A stretch of DNA of 64,000 nt from Verrucomicrobiales bacterium. GTDB taxonomy: Bacteria > Verrucomicrobiota > Verrucomicrobiia > Verrucomicrobiales > DEV007. This document shows positions 51,711 to 60,572 of the stretch, in pieces. Location: the NCBI GenBank assembly GCA_029213265.1, contig JARGNG010000017.1, positions 25,979 to 89,978 of the forward strand, read 5' to 3'. The first letter of the stretch is position 1, and each line of letters begins with the position of its first letter. The notes beneath the pieces were generated by a model. The model made no database searches. It worked only from the letters and a program-made list of their open reading frames with translations, and was not told the DNA's origin. The position numbers were made by a program, and so were the translations under genes.

Positions 51711-54269
51711 ATGTCCCGCGACCGTTCCCTTCCCATCTTCGATCTTGAAATTGATCTCGCGAATGCGCTGGCCTCCCCGTCCCCGCGTGTCGTCATCGAA
51801 GCTCCGACTGGTTCGGGGAAATCAACCCAGGTTCCCCAGTTCCTCCTCGACTCCGGTCAGTGTGACGAGGGCGAAATCTATGTGCTCCAGCCCCGGCGCA
51901 TCGCCGCCCGCATGTTGGCGACCCGCGTTGCCTCCGAGCGAAACTCGCGGGTGGGTGACGAAATCGGCTACCAGGTTCGCTTTGAAAGCGCGATCTCCAG
52001 GGGCACCCGGATTCGCTTCGTGACCGAGGGCATCCTGATCCGGAAACTGATCGATGACCCGGAGCTTTCAGGCGTCGCGGCCGTCGTTCTCGACGAGTTT
52101 CACGAACGACATTTCTTTGGAGACATCAGTCTCGCCCGCTGCCTCGAAGTGCAGCGAAAAAGCCGCCCCGACCTGAAGATCATCGTGATGTCGGCGACCC
52201 TGGAGGCGGCTTCGTTAAAGGAATTTCTCGGCGAGGGCTGTCATCATCTGGTTTCCGAGGGACGCACCTTTCCGGTCGAGATTCGCTACGAACCCCAACG
52301 CGAGCGACACAAGGGCGAGCTCTGGGATCATGTCGCACGAACGGTTCGGGACTTCCTGAAAGCCAATGGGGTCGAAGGACACGTCCTCGTGTTCATGCCC
52401 GGGCGGTACGAAATCACGAAGACAGCGCAGACGCTGCGCAAAGCCTCCTGGACGTCCGGGTTCGAAGTTCACGAGCTCTACGGCGAACTTTCCCCGGCCA
52501 AGCAGGATGCCGCAGTGGCGCGCAGCGACAGGCCAAGGATCATTGTCGCGACGAATGTGGCGGAGACATCCATCACGATTGACGGCGTTCGGCTGGTGAT
52601 CGATTCCGGACTGGAACGTCGCTCGGCTTTCGATCACCGCCGCGGTATCACCACTCTTCATATCGAGAAAATTTCACAGGCGTCGGCGGATCAGCGGGCA
52701 GGACGTGCCGGACGAACCGGCCCCGGAACGGCGATTCGACTATGGAACGAGCGGGATCAGGAAAGCCGGGCAACGGCAACGGCTGCGGAAATCAAAAGAA
52801 TGGATCTGACCGAAGCGATTCTGATCCTGGCCTCCAGCGGAGTCGAATCGGTCCGCGATTTTCCCTGGTTTGAAAAACCGGATCCCCTCGGTTTGGAGGA
52901 AGCGATGGGACGTCTCCAAACGATAGGAGCGATCGATGCAGCGGAGCGGCTCACTCCCCTGGGAAAACAGATCAGCCACCTCCCCGTTCCGCCCCGTTTT
53001 GGCCGAATCATCTACGAGGCGGTCCAGCACGGATGCCTCGATCTGATCGCTACGATTACGGCACTGACTCAGGCCCGGCCTCTTTTCCCCGCTCGAAAGC
53101 GCCAGTCGGACCACCTCATGCCCTTCGACTTTGCCCAGCCGGACGACCTCTCCGATTTTCAACCCTTGCTGCGAGCCTGGGAGCAGATGAAGCAGAACGG
53201 GTTTCGCCGGGAGCTTGGGGAACGTCTGGGCATCCATGCTGGCGCATCGCGAGATGTGGATCGCATTGCCGGACAGATTATTCGCGTCGCTTCGAGATGG
53301 TCTTCGCATCCCAATCGCGACCCGAACCCCACCGGGGAAACCCTTGCCCGGGTTCTTCTGACCGGATTTTCGGATCGACTCGCGCTGAGAAACAACGCTT
53401 CGACCCTTGCCTGCACGGTGATCGGGAACCGAAAGGGCCAACTGGAAAAGGACAGCGTCGCCGCTGCGAAGGAATCCCGCCTCTTCATCGCGGGTGAAAT
53501 GATCGAGGTCGAAGGACGCGATCTCACCGTTAAACTCGGGCTGTGCACCCGAATTGCAGAGGACTGGCTTCGCGAGCTTTTCCCCGGTGAGTTTTTGGAA
53601 CGCGACGGAGCCGTCTACGACGAGGTCAACCGTCGGGTCGAAGCGCGAAAAGAACGACGCTTCCGGGATCTCGTCCTCGAGACAAAACCCAGCGGACAGG
53701 TTCCCCCGGCCGAAGCCGCGACGCTGCTTGCCGAGCGGGTCCTTTCCGGGGAACTCAACCTGAAGGCCTGGGACGACAAAGTAGACGCGTTCTTTTCCCG
53801 AATCAGTCTCATCGCGGAGGCCTGCCCTGAATACGATCTCTCTCCCATCGACGAGGAATCAAAGCAACTCATGCTCGAGCAGATCTGTGACGGGGCCGTC
53901 AGCTACAAGCAAATCAAGGACCGCAAGGTCTGGCCGGTTCTGCAGGACTGGCTCCCTGCGCATCAAGCCGGATTGCTCGATCACCTCACTCCTGAGCAGA
54001 TTGAGCTGTCGAACGGCTACCGAACGAAAGTTCACTACGTCGAGGGTGAGAAACCGAAGATCTCGGTGCTGATTCAGAAGCTTTTCGGTCTGGAAGACTC
54101 TCCCACCATTTGCGACGGCCGGGTTCCGGTAGTCGTCGAAATTCTCGCTCCAAATCATCGCCCCGTGCAAGTCACCGGGAATCTGGCCGGATTCTGGACA
54201 GGGAGCTATCCGGCTGTGCGGTCGCAGTTGAGGGGCCGATACCCCAAACACGATTGGCCGGAGTTTTAG
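51711..54269 (+). CDS. hrpB: ATP-dependent RNA helicase HrpB
   Basis: The 852-residue DEAH/RHA-type helicase has Walker A APTGSGKSTQ (31-40), the DEAH-box variant LDEFHERHF, motif III MSATLEAASL, and the helicase C-terminal domain with ATNVAETSITIDGV and QRAGRAGRTGPG. A HrpB-type C-terminal region follows (EQIELSNGYRTKVHY, RPVQVTGNLAGFWTGSYP). It unwinds RNA duplexes in the cytoplasm; the precise cellular role of HrpB is unclear. I start it at ATG 51711. The frame runs upstream to 51585 but that part only translates the palindromic repeats. Length is normal for the family. Confidence 0.93.
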   Translation: MSRDRSLPIFDLEIDLANALASPSPRVVIEAPTGSGKSTQVPQFLLDSGQCDEGEIYVLQPRRIAARMLATRVASERNSRVGDEIGYQVRFESAISRGTRIRFVTEGILIRKLIDDPELSGVAAVVLDEFHERHFFGDISLARCLEVQRKSRPDLKIIVMSATLEAASLKEFLGEGCHHLVSEGRTFPVEIRYEPQRERHKGELWDHVARTVRDFLKANGVEGHVLVFMPGRYEITKTAQTLRKASWTSGFEVHELYGELSPAKQDAAVARSDRPRIIVATNVAETSITIDGVRLVIDSGLERRSAFDHRRGITTLHIEKISQASADQRAGRAGRTGPGTAIRLWNERDQESRATATAAEIKRMDLTEAILILASSGVESVRDFPWFEKPDPLGLEEAMGRLQTIGAIDAAERLTPLGKQISHLPVPPRFGRIIYEAVQHGCLDLIATITALTQARPLFPARKRQSDHLMPFDFAQPDDLSDFQPLLRAWEQMKQNGFRRELGERLGIHAGASRDVDRIAGQIIRVASRWSSHPNRDPNPTGETLARVLLTGFSDRLALRNNASTLACTVIGNRKGQLEKDSVAAAKESRLFIAGEMIEVEGRDLTVKLGLCTRIAEDWLRELFPGEFLERDGAVYDEVNRRVEARKERRFRDLVLETKPSGQVPPAEAATLLAERVLSGELNLKAWDDKVDAFFSRISLIAEACPEYDLSPIDEESKQLMLEQICDGAVSYKQIKDRKVWPVLQDWLPAHQAGLLDHLTPEQIELSNGYRTKVHYVEGEKPKISVLIQKLFGLEDSPTICDGRVPVVVEILAPNHRPVQVTGNLAGFWTGSYPAVRSQLRGRYPKHDWPEF

Positions 54270-54278
54270 GAAACAGGA

Positions 54279-54309
54279 AACCCTGTCAGGTCATTGACCT
54301 GACAGGGTT
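54279..54309. terminator. Perfect 14-bp inverted repeat after hrpB
   Basis: AACCCTGTCAGGTC pairs perfectly with its complement across ATT, starting 10 bases after the hrpB stop. No T tract follows directly, so it may end transcription in either direction or serve as a protein-binding site. Confidence 0.5.
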
Positions 54310-54354
54310 GAATTCTGTTTACTGCCCCTTACGCGAAGGGCTGCTTCGACTCTG

Positions 54355-55353
54355 CTAGAACAGTCCCGCTGGCTTCAAAATAGCATTCAGGCGTCTCTCC
54401 AACCGACGCAGTTGCAGCCTCTTTCTCCGCTCCATCCTTCTCTTCTTCAGTCTCTTGATCTTTGCCCTGAGGGCGGCTTTCCTGGCCGAATTGTTCACCT
54501 TGGGTGGCACTCCTGTCACCGTAAATCCGCCGTCCACCATGGGGGTGAAGACGAGGTTCTTCATATCGAGATCGAACTCGGAATTTTCGGGATCATCTTC
54601 ATCATAGTACCACACCTCGTACACTGTGTTTTCCATGGTGCTGAATGGCACGGCTGACAGGTCAGAGGTTCCGGGATCATTTCCAGTGCTCTCACTGATC
54701 CCGACAACAATCCCCTCACCAAGACTGTCTAGCAGATCCTCTCCGGGATCATCAAAGAGTCCATTGTAAGCGAAGATGATCGTTCCATTGGCCAGCAACT
54801 AAACCTGGAACGTCGCCAGATGTTCCTCTTCTGCATCTGTACCAACCTCGTTCCAGGTAAACACAGCCCGGTCTCCAAAGTCCCTGAAATGAATCGTGCC
54901 GGTGGTGCTTAGATCCAGATCGGTTTCGAAGGGAAAGATGGTGGGTTCCCCCCCGTCCTCGTAAAACTCTTCCAGATCCCCCCAAACATCGTAATCAATA
55001 TCGTTGTCGTCTCCATCTCCCCCCAGTTGGAGGCCGCCATTCGTTCCGACATAGACCATCGTGTAATTGGTTCCTTCGAACGGAAACGGGAAACTCAACG
55101 TGACGTCCGTTTGTTCATCATCTTCATTCGTAAGGTCTTCTAATTCATCACCAAAGTCACTCACCCAGACCGGAGGGGCAGCCGACGCACGATTGCTTCC
55201 AAGCAGTAGCAGGCTGAAAATCATGCAGGGGATCATTCCCCGGCACGACTTGGCAAGCAGGCCACCAAGCCCTATAAAATCCGGCATGACCCGGTCGAAA
55301 TGGGAGCCTTGCCCCGATGTGAACTCCTTCCGAGTTCTATTGAATGTTTTCAT
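54355..55353 (-). pseudogene. Secreted protein gene interrupted by an in-frame TAG
   Basis: Two ORFs (55353-54799 and 54798-54355) are in one frame, separated only by a TAG at 54799-54801. The joined product of about 332 residues has a signal peptide (...MIFSLLLLGSNRASA), a beta-rich domain opening with Asp/Glu-rich loops, and FTWNEVGTD-EEEHLATFQV followed, across the stop, by LLANGTIIFAYNGL. That continuity matches nidogen-like extracellular domains, in which this strand pair is conserved. The C-terminus (last 45 residues) is extremely Arg/Lys-rich and helical. A CAG to TAG change would explain the stop. It is probably a recent pseudogene. The distal half lacks a convincing start. Confidence 0.7.
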
Positions 55354-55576
55354 AGTAGTCTTCGCTTATGTGTCTTCAGCTCCCTTTGGGGGCCCAACCC
55401 TTCCTTAACGCTTTATCAATTTTCAATTTTTTTGTCAATCGTTCCCGATTGTCGCTCCCGCTCGATTCACGGAACGCACGCATGATGAAGCAGACAGCCG
55501 GGCATTGAATCCTTCAAAGCTGCGACCCGGGACTCCGTTTATTTACCTAAGAAGCAGTCCTACCAGCGCTACCTTA

Positions 55577-56557
55577 TCACCCAAAGGCCCGGATAAAGCC
55601 GACCTCAAGAGCGAGCGCTTCAAAGACATTGGTCGCGAGATTCCCCCGCAGCGTTTCCACCGCCTCAACACGCTGACCGAGCTCATCCGTGGTCAGTGTT
55701 TTCGCCAACCGTCCCGTCGCATCGGCATACTCGGGCAGATCAAGATGTAGACTTCCATTTTGCTGCCGCATCGCATCGCCAAACCACATCATGAGAAAAT
55801 CAATGAGCCGGTTTCGCTGCTCCAGATATTCCGCCTCGGTCAGAGCCTTGTAGTATTCCTCCCGCTGTTTGAGGTAGTCCCCCTCGGTCGTCTGGCGGTA
55901 GTGCGCGACTTCTGCTTTGAGGGCTTCCTCATTTCGCTTGGCGATGAGAGCTTTCTCCTCCTTGAGGATGCCGGCAAATTTTGCCATGAGCCCGAGTGCC
56001 CCCGAGATTCCCCCGGCCCCTTTCTCGGCATGCCGCCGCAACGAGTCGAGAAAGGCTCTCGCCGATTCGCTGATTTCCGCCGGCCCGGGCTTTCCGGAAA
56101 GACTCACCCGGATGCAGCGGGACAGGATCGTTTCGAGCAACATCTCCGGCCGCGAACTGAGCAGAAGAAGGCGACTCGATTTGGGCGGTTCCTCCAGTGT
56201 TTTCAGGAACGCATTTTCCGCCTCGATGCCCATCCGGTCGGCGTCCTTGATGATCGCGAACTTGGTGATTTCGGAGGGCGCCGCCATTTGCAGGGTGTGC
56301 TCGATCGTCCGGATCGCCTTGATCGAAATGCGCCGCGACTTGGACTCGGGTCCGATGACGGAGACGTAACTGTCGCGCAGTTCATTGAGGCTCAATGCCG
56401 TCGCATTGGTTCCCGGATTGACCATCCCAACCATCCTCACCGCCAGTGCTTCCTTTCCGCTCCCGACCGGCCCGGTGATCAAATAGGCATGGGCGAGCCG
56501 GCCATTGGCTTTCGCCAGGTCGATCAGATCGATGGCCTGCGGAAGAGTGAAACTCAT
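55577..56557 (-). CDS. holB: DNA polymerase III delta-prime-like clamp loader subunit
   Basis: The 326-residue AAA+ protein has a P-loop GPVGSGKEA (about 29-37), KFAIIKDADRMGIEAENAFLKTLEEPP (the conserved clamp-loader segment) and SRC in ETILSRCIRV. The Cys residues of the usual zinc-binding module between the P-loop and the acidic motif are absent. It should act in loading the sliding clamp during replication. It overlaps tmk by four bases (ATGA type), the common tmk-holB arrangement, which supports the identity. Confidence 0.85.
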   Translation of the reverse strand: MSFTLPQAIDLIDLAKANGRLAHAYLITGPVGSGKEALAVRMVGMVNPGTNATALSLNELRDSYVSVIGPESKSRRISIKAIRTIEHTLQMAAPSEITKFAIIKDADRMGIEAENAFLKTLEEPPKSSRLLLLSSRPEMLLETILSRCIRVSLSGKPGPAEISESARAFLDSLRRHAEKGAGGISGALGLMAKFAGILKEEKALIAKRNEEALKAEVAHYRQTTEGDYLKQREEYYKALTEAEYLEQRNRLIDFLMMWFGDAMRQQNGSLHLDLPEYADATGRLAKTLTTDELGQRVEAVETLRGNLATNVFEALALEVGFIRAFG

Positions 56558-57213
56558 GAAAAAGCTCCCTCCATTCTCCGGCTAAATTCGGATTGAATCG
56601 CTGCTGTCACTTCGTCGATCGAGGCGGAAGCGTCGATCACTGCGATGCGCCCCGGTTCCTCTGCGGCCAGATCGAGGTAGCCCTGCCGCACCTTTCGGAA
56701 AAACTCCATCGGCTGGGACTCCATCCGATCCTCGCTTTCGCCGCTCGCGGCGAGGGCTCTGGCATGGCCGATTTCGACATCCAGGTCGAGAAGCAAGGTC
56801 AGATCCGGAAGACAATCGCCCACGGCAAAGGAGTTGATCGCCTTCACGGCGGAAACATCCAGCCCCCGTCCGATTCCCTGATACACCGTCGTCGAATCCA
56901 AAAACCGGTCTGCAACGACCCAGGTCCCCTTTTCGAGGGCGGGAAGGATCACATTTGGCACCAGCTGGGCGCGACTCGCCGCAAAAAGAAGGAGTTCGCT
57001 TTCGTCCGTCAAATCCCCGGCATCCTTGTCATACTGGAGGAGGTGTCGAATTTTTTCGCCAACGACCGTTCCCCCCGGTTCCCGGGTCGTAAGCACCTCG
57101 ATCCCCTGATTTTCCAATGCCTCCACGAAGCGACGAATCTGCGTAGACTTGCCGCAGCCCTCTGATCCTTCGAATGTGATGAATTTCCCGCGTTGCATCG
57201 ATGCCGATTGCAT
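56554..57213 (-). CDS. tmk: Thymidylate kinase
   Basis: The 219-residue product has the P-loop FEGSEGCGKSTQ (about 14-25), the TMP-binding TTREPGGTVVGEKIR, and VVADRFLDSTTVYQGIGRGLD with the DR(Y/F) motif. It phosphorylates dTMP to dTDP in the cytoplasm. ATG at 57213 or the in-frame ATG at 57198 could be the start. The stop overlaps the holB start, so the two are co-translated. It is divergent from hisI. Confidence 0.95.
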   Translation of the reverse strand: MQSASMQRGKFITFEGSEGCGKSTQIRRFVEALENQGIEVLTTREPGGTVVGEKIRHLLQYDKDAGDLTDESELLLFAASRAQLVPNVILPALEKGTWVVADRFLDSTTVYQGIGRGLDVSAVKAINSFAVGDCLPDLTLLLDLDVEIGHARALAASGESEDRMESQPMEFFRKVRQGYLDLAAEEPGRIAVIDASASIDEVTAAIQSEFSRRMEGAFS

Positions 57214-57271
57214 CTATGAATGGCAGACAGGCGATTGTCTATCGCAAATTGATCCGACTCCCAAAATCATC

Positions 57272-57724
57272 ATGTCCAGTTCAGCAGAAATCACCTTTGG
57301 CTCCCGTGACGATCGCAAACTCGTCGAGCGCGGACTCACCTTTTCCCCGAAATTTGACGATCACGGTCTCATCGTGGCGATCGCGCAGGATGCCGATAGC
57401 AACGAGGTCCTCATGGTCGCCTACATGAACGAGGAATCGCTCACCAAAACTCTCGAAATCGGGGAAGCGGTCTACTTTTCCCGCAGCCGCCAGGAGATCT
57501 GGCACAAGGGCGCCACGTCCGGCCACACCCAAATCGTGGAGAAAATCCTGACCGACTGCGATCAGGACGCTCTCGTCCTGAAGGTTCGCCAGCAGGGCCC
57601 CGGTTGCTGCCATGCCGGATATAGATCTTGCTTCTACAGAAATATACAGGAGCCCGGCAATCCGGTAGCCTTGGGACAGGAGATTGAGGATCAAAGCTAC
57701 GACCCGGACAAGGTCTACAGCTGA
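57272..57724 (+). CDS. hisI: Phosphoribosyl-AMP cyclohydrolase
   Basis: The 150-residue product shows the whole HisI signature: EVLMVAYMNEES, GEAVYFSRSRQEIWHKGATSGH, DCDQDALVLKV and GPGCCHAGYRSCFYR. The Cys residues and DxDxD-like acidic positions bind zinc and magnesium. It opens the purine ring of phosphoribosyl-AMP in the third step of histidine synthesis. HisE is not fused. No other his gene is in the window. ATG 57272 is used because the longer frame to 57149 overlaps tmk antisense. Confidence 0.95.
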   Translation: MSSSAEITFGSRDDRKLVERGLTFSPKFDDHGLIVAIAQDADSNEVLMVAYMNEESLTKTLEIGEAVYFSRSRQEIWHKGATSGHTQIVEKILTDCDQDALVLKVRQQGPGCCHAGYRSCFYRNIQEPGNPVALGQEIEDQSYDPDKVYS

Positions 57725-57844
57725 TTTTCTCCCTTTCCCACCCATCCTGACCCTGCGCTTGCTCCTGATTTTCTCCTTCCACGAAGCCGGAAACCAGGAT
57801 CATAGATACGAGTAGGAGCAAGCCTATCCCCCCAAGCACCCACA

Positions 57845-59818
57845 ATGAAATCCCTCTGGTCGAACTCCGAAGCAAAGAAATTTAAAGGTGACGTCGGCAA
57901 GCGCGTCTACACGTCCCGTCTACTCGGAGCGAACCCGGAGCTGGTCCTGCATGGAGGCGGAAATACGTCGGTCAAAACAACCGACAAGGATTTCTTCGGC
58001 GACAAGGTGAGCGTTCTCCATGTCAAAGGTTCCGGCTGGGATCTGGGAACGATCGAAGCGGAGGGCTTCGCTCCGGTTCGTATGGACGCATTGCTGAAGA
58101 TGGCAAAGCTGGATACGCTGAGCGATCCGGAGATGGTCAAGCAGCAGCGGGCCGCCATGCTGGAGCCAAGCGCTCCCAACCCGAGCATCGAGGCGATCCT
58201 CCACGCAATCATTCCCCAAAAATTTGTCGATCACACCCACGCCAATGCCGTGGTCGCCCTGACCAATCACAAGAATGGACGGAAGGCGGTCGAGGAGGTC
58301 TACGGAAATCGCGTCGTCGTGGTTCCCTACGTCATGCCCGGCTTTGATCTTGCCAAGGCGGTCGAGAAGGCTCTCGATGGGGTCGATCCCTATGCTCTCG
58401 ATGGAATCATCCTGATGAATCACGGCATCTTCACGATGCACGATGATGCCAAGACGAGTTACGAGCTGATGATCCAGCTTGTTACCGACGCGGAAATTTA
58501 TCTTTCGACCCGTCTCGGCAAGAAGTTCGCTTTGCCGAAGGCCAAGGCAAAAGAGGACCTCCTCGCGCTTTCCAAAATCCGGAAGGAAGTGTCCGACCTT
58601 CGCGGCGTTCCAGTGATCGCTTCGCTCGACCAGTCGCCCGAAGCCGTCGGCTACGCCTCGCGTAAAGATGCCGCAAGGATTTCCACCCGCGGGCCGCTCA
58701 CTCCGGATCATACGATCCGAACCAAGCGGGTCCCTGTCGTGATCGGAAAAGATCCGGAAAAGGCGATCGCCAAATACGCGACTGACTACGAGGCGTATTT
58801 CGAGAAATACAATCAGGGCGAAACGATGCTTGCTCCCGACCCGCGCTGGGCCGTGTGGCAAAACCAGGGCGTCGTCAGTTTTGGCGCAACGGAGAAAGAG
58901 GCCGGCGTCATTCGCGACATCGCGACCAACACCTGGCAGACGATTTCCCAGTCCGAAGTCGCTTTCGAAGGCGGATGGAAAGCCCTTCCGGCAGGAAAGC
59001 TTTTCGAAATTGAATACTGGGAGTTGGAGCAGGCCAAGCTCAAGAAGGGTGGCTCTGCCCCGACCCATCAGGGCAAAGTTGCCATCGTGACAGGATCCGC
59101 TGCCGGAATTGGATTTGCCTGTGCAGAATCTCTCGCGGAACAGGGTGCCAAGGTCATCGGAATTGACCTCAGTCCGGAAATCGAAGAACAGATGGCCAAG
59201 ATTGGCGGGATCGGAATCATCGCCAACCTCACTGACGACAAGAAGGTCATCGAAGCGGTCGAGATCGTCGTCCGCCAGTTCGGTGGCATTGATATCGTAG
59301 TGAGCAACGCGGGAATTTTTACGGCGGGAGCCTACCTCGAAAATCTTGAATCAAAGAACTGGGATCTCTCCATGGCGGTCAACCTGACGAGCCACCAGAA
59401 GCTTCTCAAATACACGATCCCCTATCTCCACAACGGAATCGATCCGGCAGTCGTTCTCGTCGGCTCCCGCAATGTGAATGCCCCCGGTGCCGGAGCGGCG
59501 AGCTACTCCTGCGCCAAGGCCGGGCTGACGCAGCTTTGCCGCGTTGCCTCCCTTGAGCTGGCTCCCTTCGGCGTTCGCTGTAACATCATCCATCCGGATG
59601 CAGTCTTCGACACGAAGCTTTGGACACCGGAGAATCTCCAGCGCTCCGCGGAACGCTACGGCATGACGGTCGAGGAATACAAAACCCGCAACCTGATGAA
59701 GACTGAAATCAAGTCGAAGGACGTCGGAAACATGGTCGCGGCGATGGCGAGTCCTCTCTTCGGGAAAACGACAGGGGCGCAGGTTCCCGTGGACGGCGGA
59801 AACGACCGCGTGATCTAA
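57845..59818 (+). CDS. Bifunctional class II aldolase / short-chain dehydrogenase
   Basis: One 657-residue protein joins two domains. The N-terminal class II aldolase/adducin domain (about 15-390) has HGGGNTSVK, the zinc site DHTHANAVVAL and MNHGIFTMHDDAKTSYE. The C-terminal short-chain dehydrogenase (from about 408) has KVAIVTGSAAGIGFA, VSNAGIF and the active-site YSCAK. Such RhaD/RhaE-type fusions cleave rhamnulose-1-phosphate or related deoxysugar phosphates and oxidise the lactaldehyde released. The link to deoxyhexose use would fit a bacterium that desulfates algal polysaccharides, but the exact substrate is inferred. It is a single-gene unit. Confidence 0.88.
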   Translation: MKSLWSNSEAKKFKGDVGKRVYTSRLLGANPELVLHGGGNTSVKTTDKDFFGDKVSVLHVKGSGWDLGTIEAEGFAPVRMDALLKMAKLDTLSDPEMVKQQRAAMLEPSAPNPSIEAILHAIIPQKFVDHTHANAVVALTNHKNGRKAVEEVYGNRVVVVPYVMPGFDLAKAVEKALDGVDPYALDGIILMNHGIFTMHDDAKTSYELMIQLVTDAEIYLSTRLGKKFALPKAKAKEDLLALSKIRKEVSDLRGVPVIASLDQSPEAVGYASRKDAARISTRGPLTPDHTIRTKRVPVVIGKDPEKAIAKYATDYEAYFEKYNQGETMLAPDPRWAVWQNQGVVSFGATEKEAGVIRDIATNTWQTISQSEVAFEGGWKALPAGKLFEIEYWELEQAKLKKGGSAPTHQGKVAIVTGSAAGIGFACAESLAEQGAKVIGIDLSPEIEEQMAKIGGIGIIANLTDDKKVIEAVEIVVRQFGGIDIVVSNAGIFTAGAYLENLESKNWDLSMAVNLTSHQKLLKYTIPYLHNGIDPAVVLVGSRNVNAPGAGAASYSCAKAGLTQLCRVASLELAPFGVRCNIIHPDAVFDTKLWTPENLQRSAERYGMTVEEYKTRNLMKTEIKSKDVGNMVAAMASPLFGKTTGAQVPVDGGNDRVI

Positions 59819-59837
59819 CGGACTGAGACCGACAGCC

Positions 59838-59861
59838 CCACCGTCTTGCGACGGCGGCTAC
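59838..59861. repeat. GTAG palindrome, family A (minus orientation)
   Basis: Canonical family A element on the minus strand, paired with the plus-oriented copy at 59870-59893 between two convergent genes. Confidence 0.7.
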
Positions 59862-59869
59862 TTTGCCAT

Positions 59870-59893
59870 GTAGCCGCGCTTGCCAAAGCGTGG
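59870..59893. repeat. GTAG palindrome, family A variant (plus orientation)
   Basis: A variant with CGCTT and AAGCG-type arms (loop shifted to TGCC). It forms a tail-to-tail pair with the element at 59838. Confidence 0.6.
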
Positions 59894-59949
59894 CGGTGGA
59901 TTTCTCGGTGTGGACGAAGGCTCTCGCACAGCCCGGGTCAGCCGAAGAC

Positions 59950-60426
59950 TCAGGAGTTCCTTTCCGCCCGTGTATCGAGCGAGTATTCCCCTGCTGCGCG
60001 CAGCCGTTGGAATTCCTCATCCGCGTCGGTCACCTCCAATCCCTCCCCCGTTGAGAGGATGGTCGCAAACTCGAAGTCGATCAGGCAGAAGCGTCCCAGT
60101 TGCGGGCTGTAGGTGACATTTCGGACCGCCCTGTCGTTGTGCCTTACATCGAAAGACTCCAACTCCTCAAACAATTCGTCCGCCTTCTTCTCGCTGACCG
60201 TGGAGGCTTGCGCGCCGCAGTTGCTCGTCACCAAATAAAGTTCGTCCTCCGATTCGTCCAGCAATCGAGGCACGAAAGGGCATTGCTTTTTCTCCAGATG
60301 CCGCAGAACCCGGCGCTCGTTTTCAAACCGCTCTTTCGCCAGCGGACCTCGGTACCACTTGTGAACGAGCCCGTCATATCCAATATGGACTTTGGCCACG
60401 GCCGAGTCCTTCACATCGCCTTTCAT
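59950..60426 (-). CDS. Minimal APH/choline-kinase-like protein kinase-fold protein
   Basis: The 158-residue protein has compressed kinase-fold motifs: Lys23 in VHKWYRG, an acidic helix FENERRVLRHL, the hinge region LYLVTSNCG, the catalytic loop RHNDRAVRN (His96, Asp98, Asn103) and the metal-binding DFE in LIDFEF (Asp117). HND and DFE are typical of the aminoglycoside phosphotransferase/choline kinase group rather than Ser/Thr kinases. It is far shorter than usual members (about 260-300 residues). Kinase activity, substrate and role are unknown. It converges on the aldolase gene and diverges from the caspase-like gene. Confidence 0.6.
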   Translation of the reverse strand: MKGDVKDSAVAKVHIGYDGLVHKWYRGPLAKERFENERRVLRHLEKKQCPFVPRLLDESEDELYLVTSNCGAQASTVSEKKADELFEELESFDVRHNDRAVRNVTYSPQLGRFCLIDFEFATILSTGEGLEVTDADEEFQRLRAAGEYSLDTRAERNS

Positions 60427-60572
60427 TGCGCTCTCTGACCCTCCCGGCCCGTTCGAGGTTCAACAATCGTTTCCCGGTTTTTCAAAACGGTGACATCCTG
60501 TTCCATACGAATCCGTAATTCTCGTACAGATCTTTGCTGGAAGCCACTTATGAATCCCGATATTGTGAAAAT

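Noticed and set aside
26809..54801. Recoding of TAG as a sense codon
   Set aside because: Two amber-interrupted genes suggested it, but many intact genes here end in TAG (for example the DUF1501 gene at 22450, rplQ at 14697 and hrpB at 54269). sanA also has a frameshift, so decay is simpler.
57920..59068. 382-codon minus-strand frame opposite the aldolase fusion
   Set aside because: Shadow frame; the plus strand shows two intact enzyme domains.
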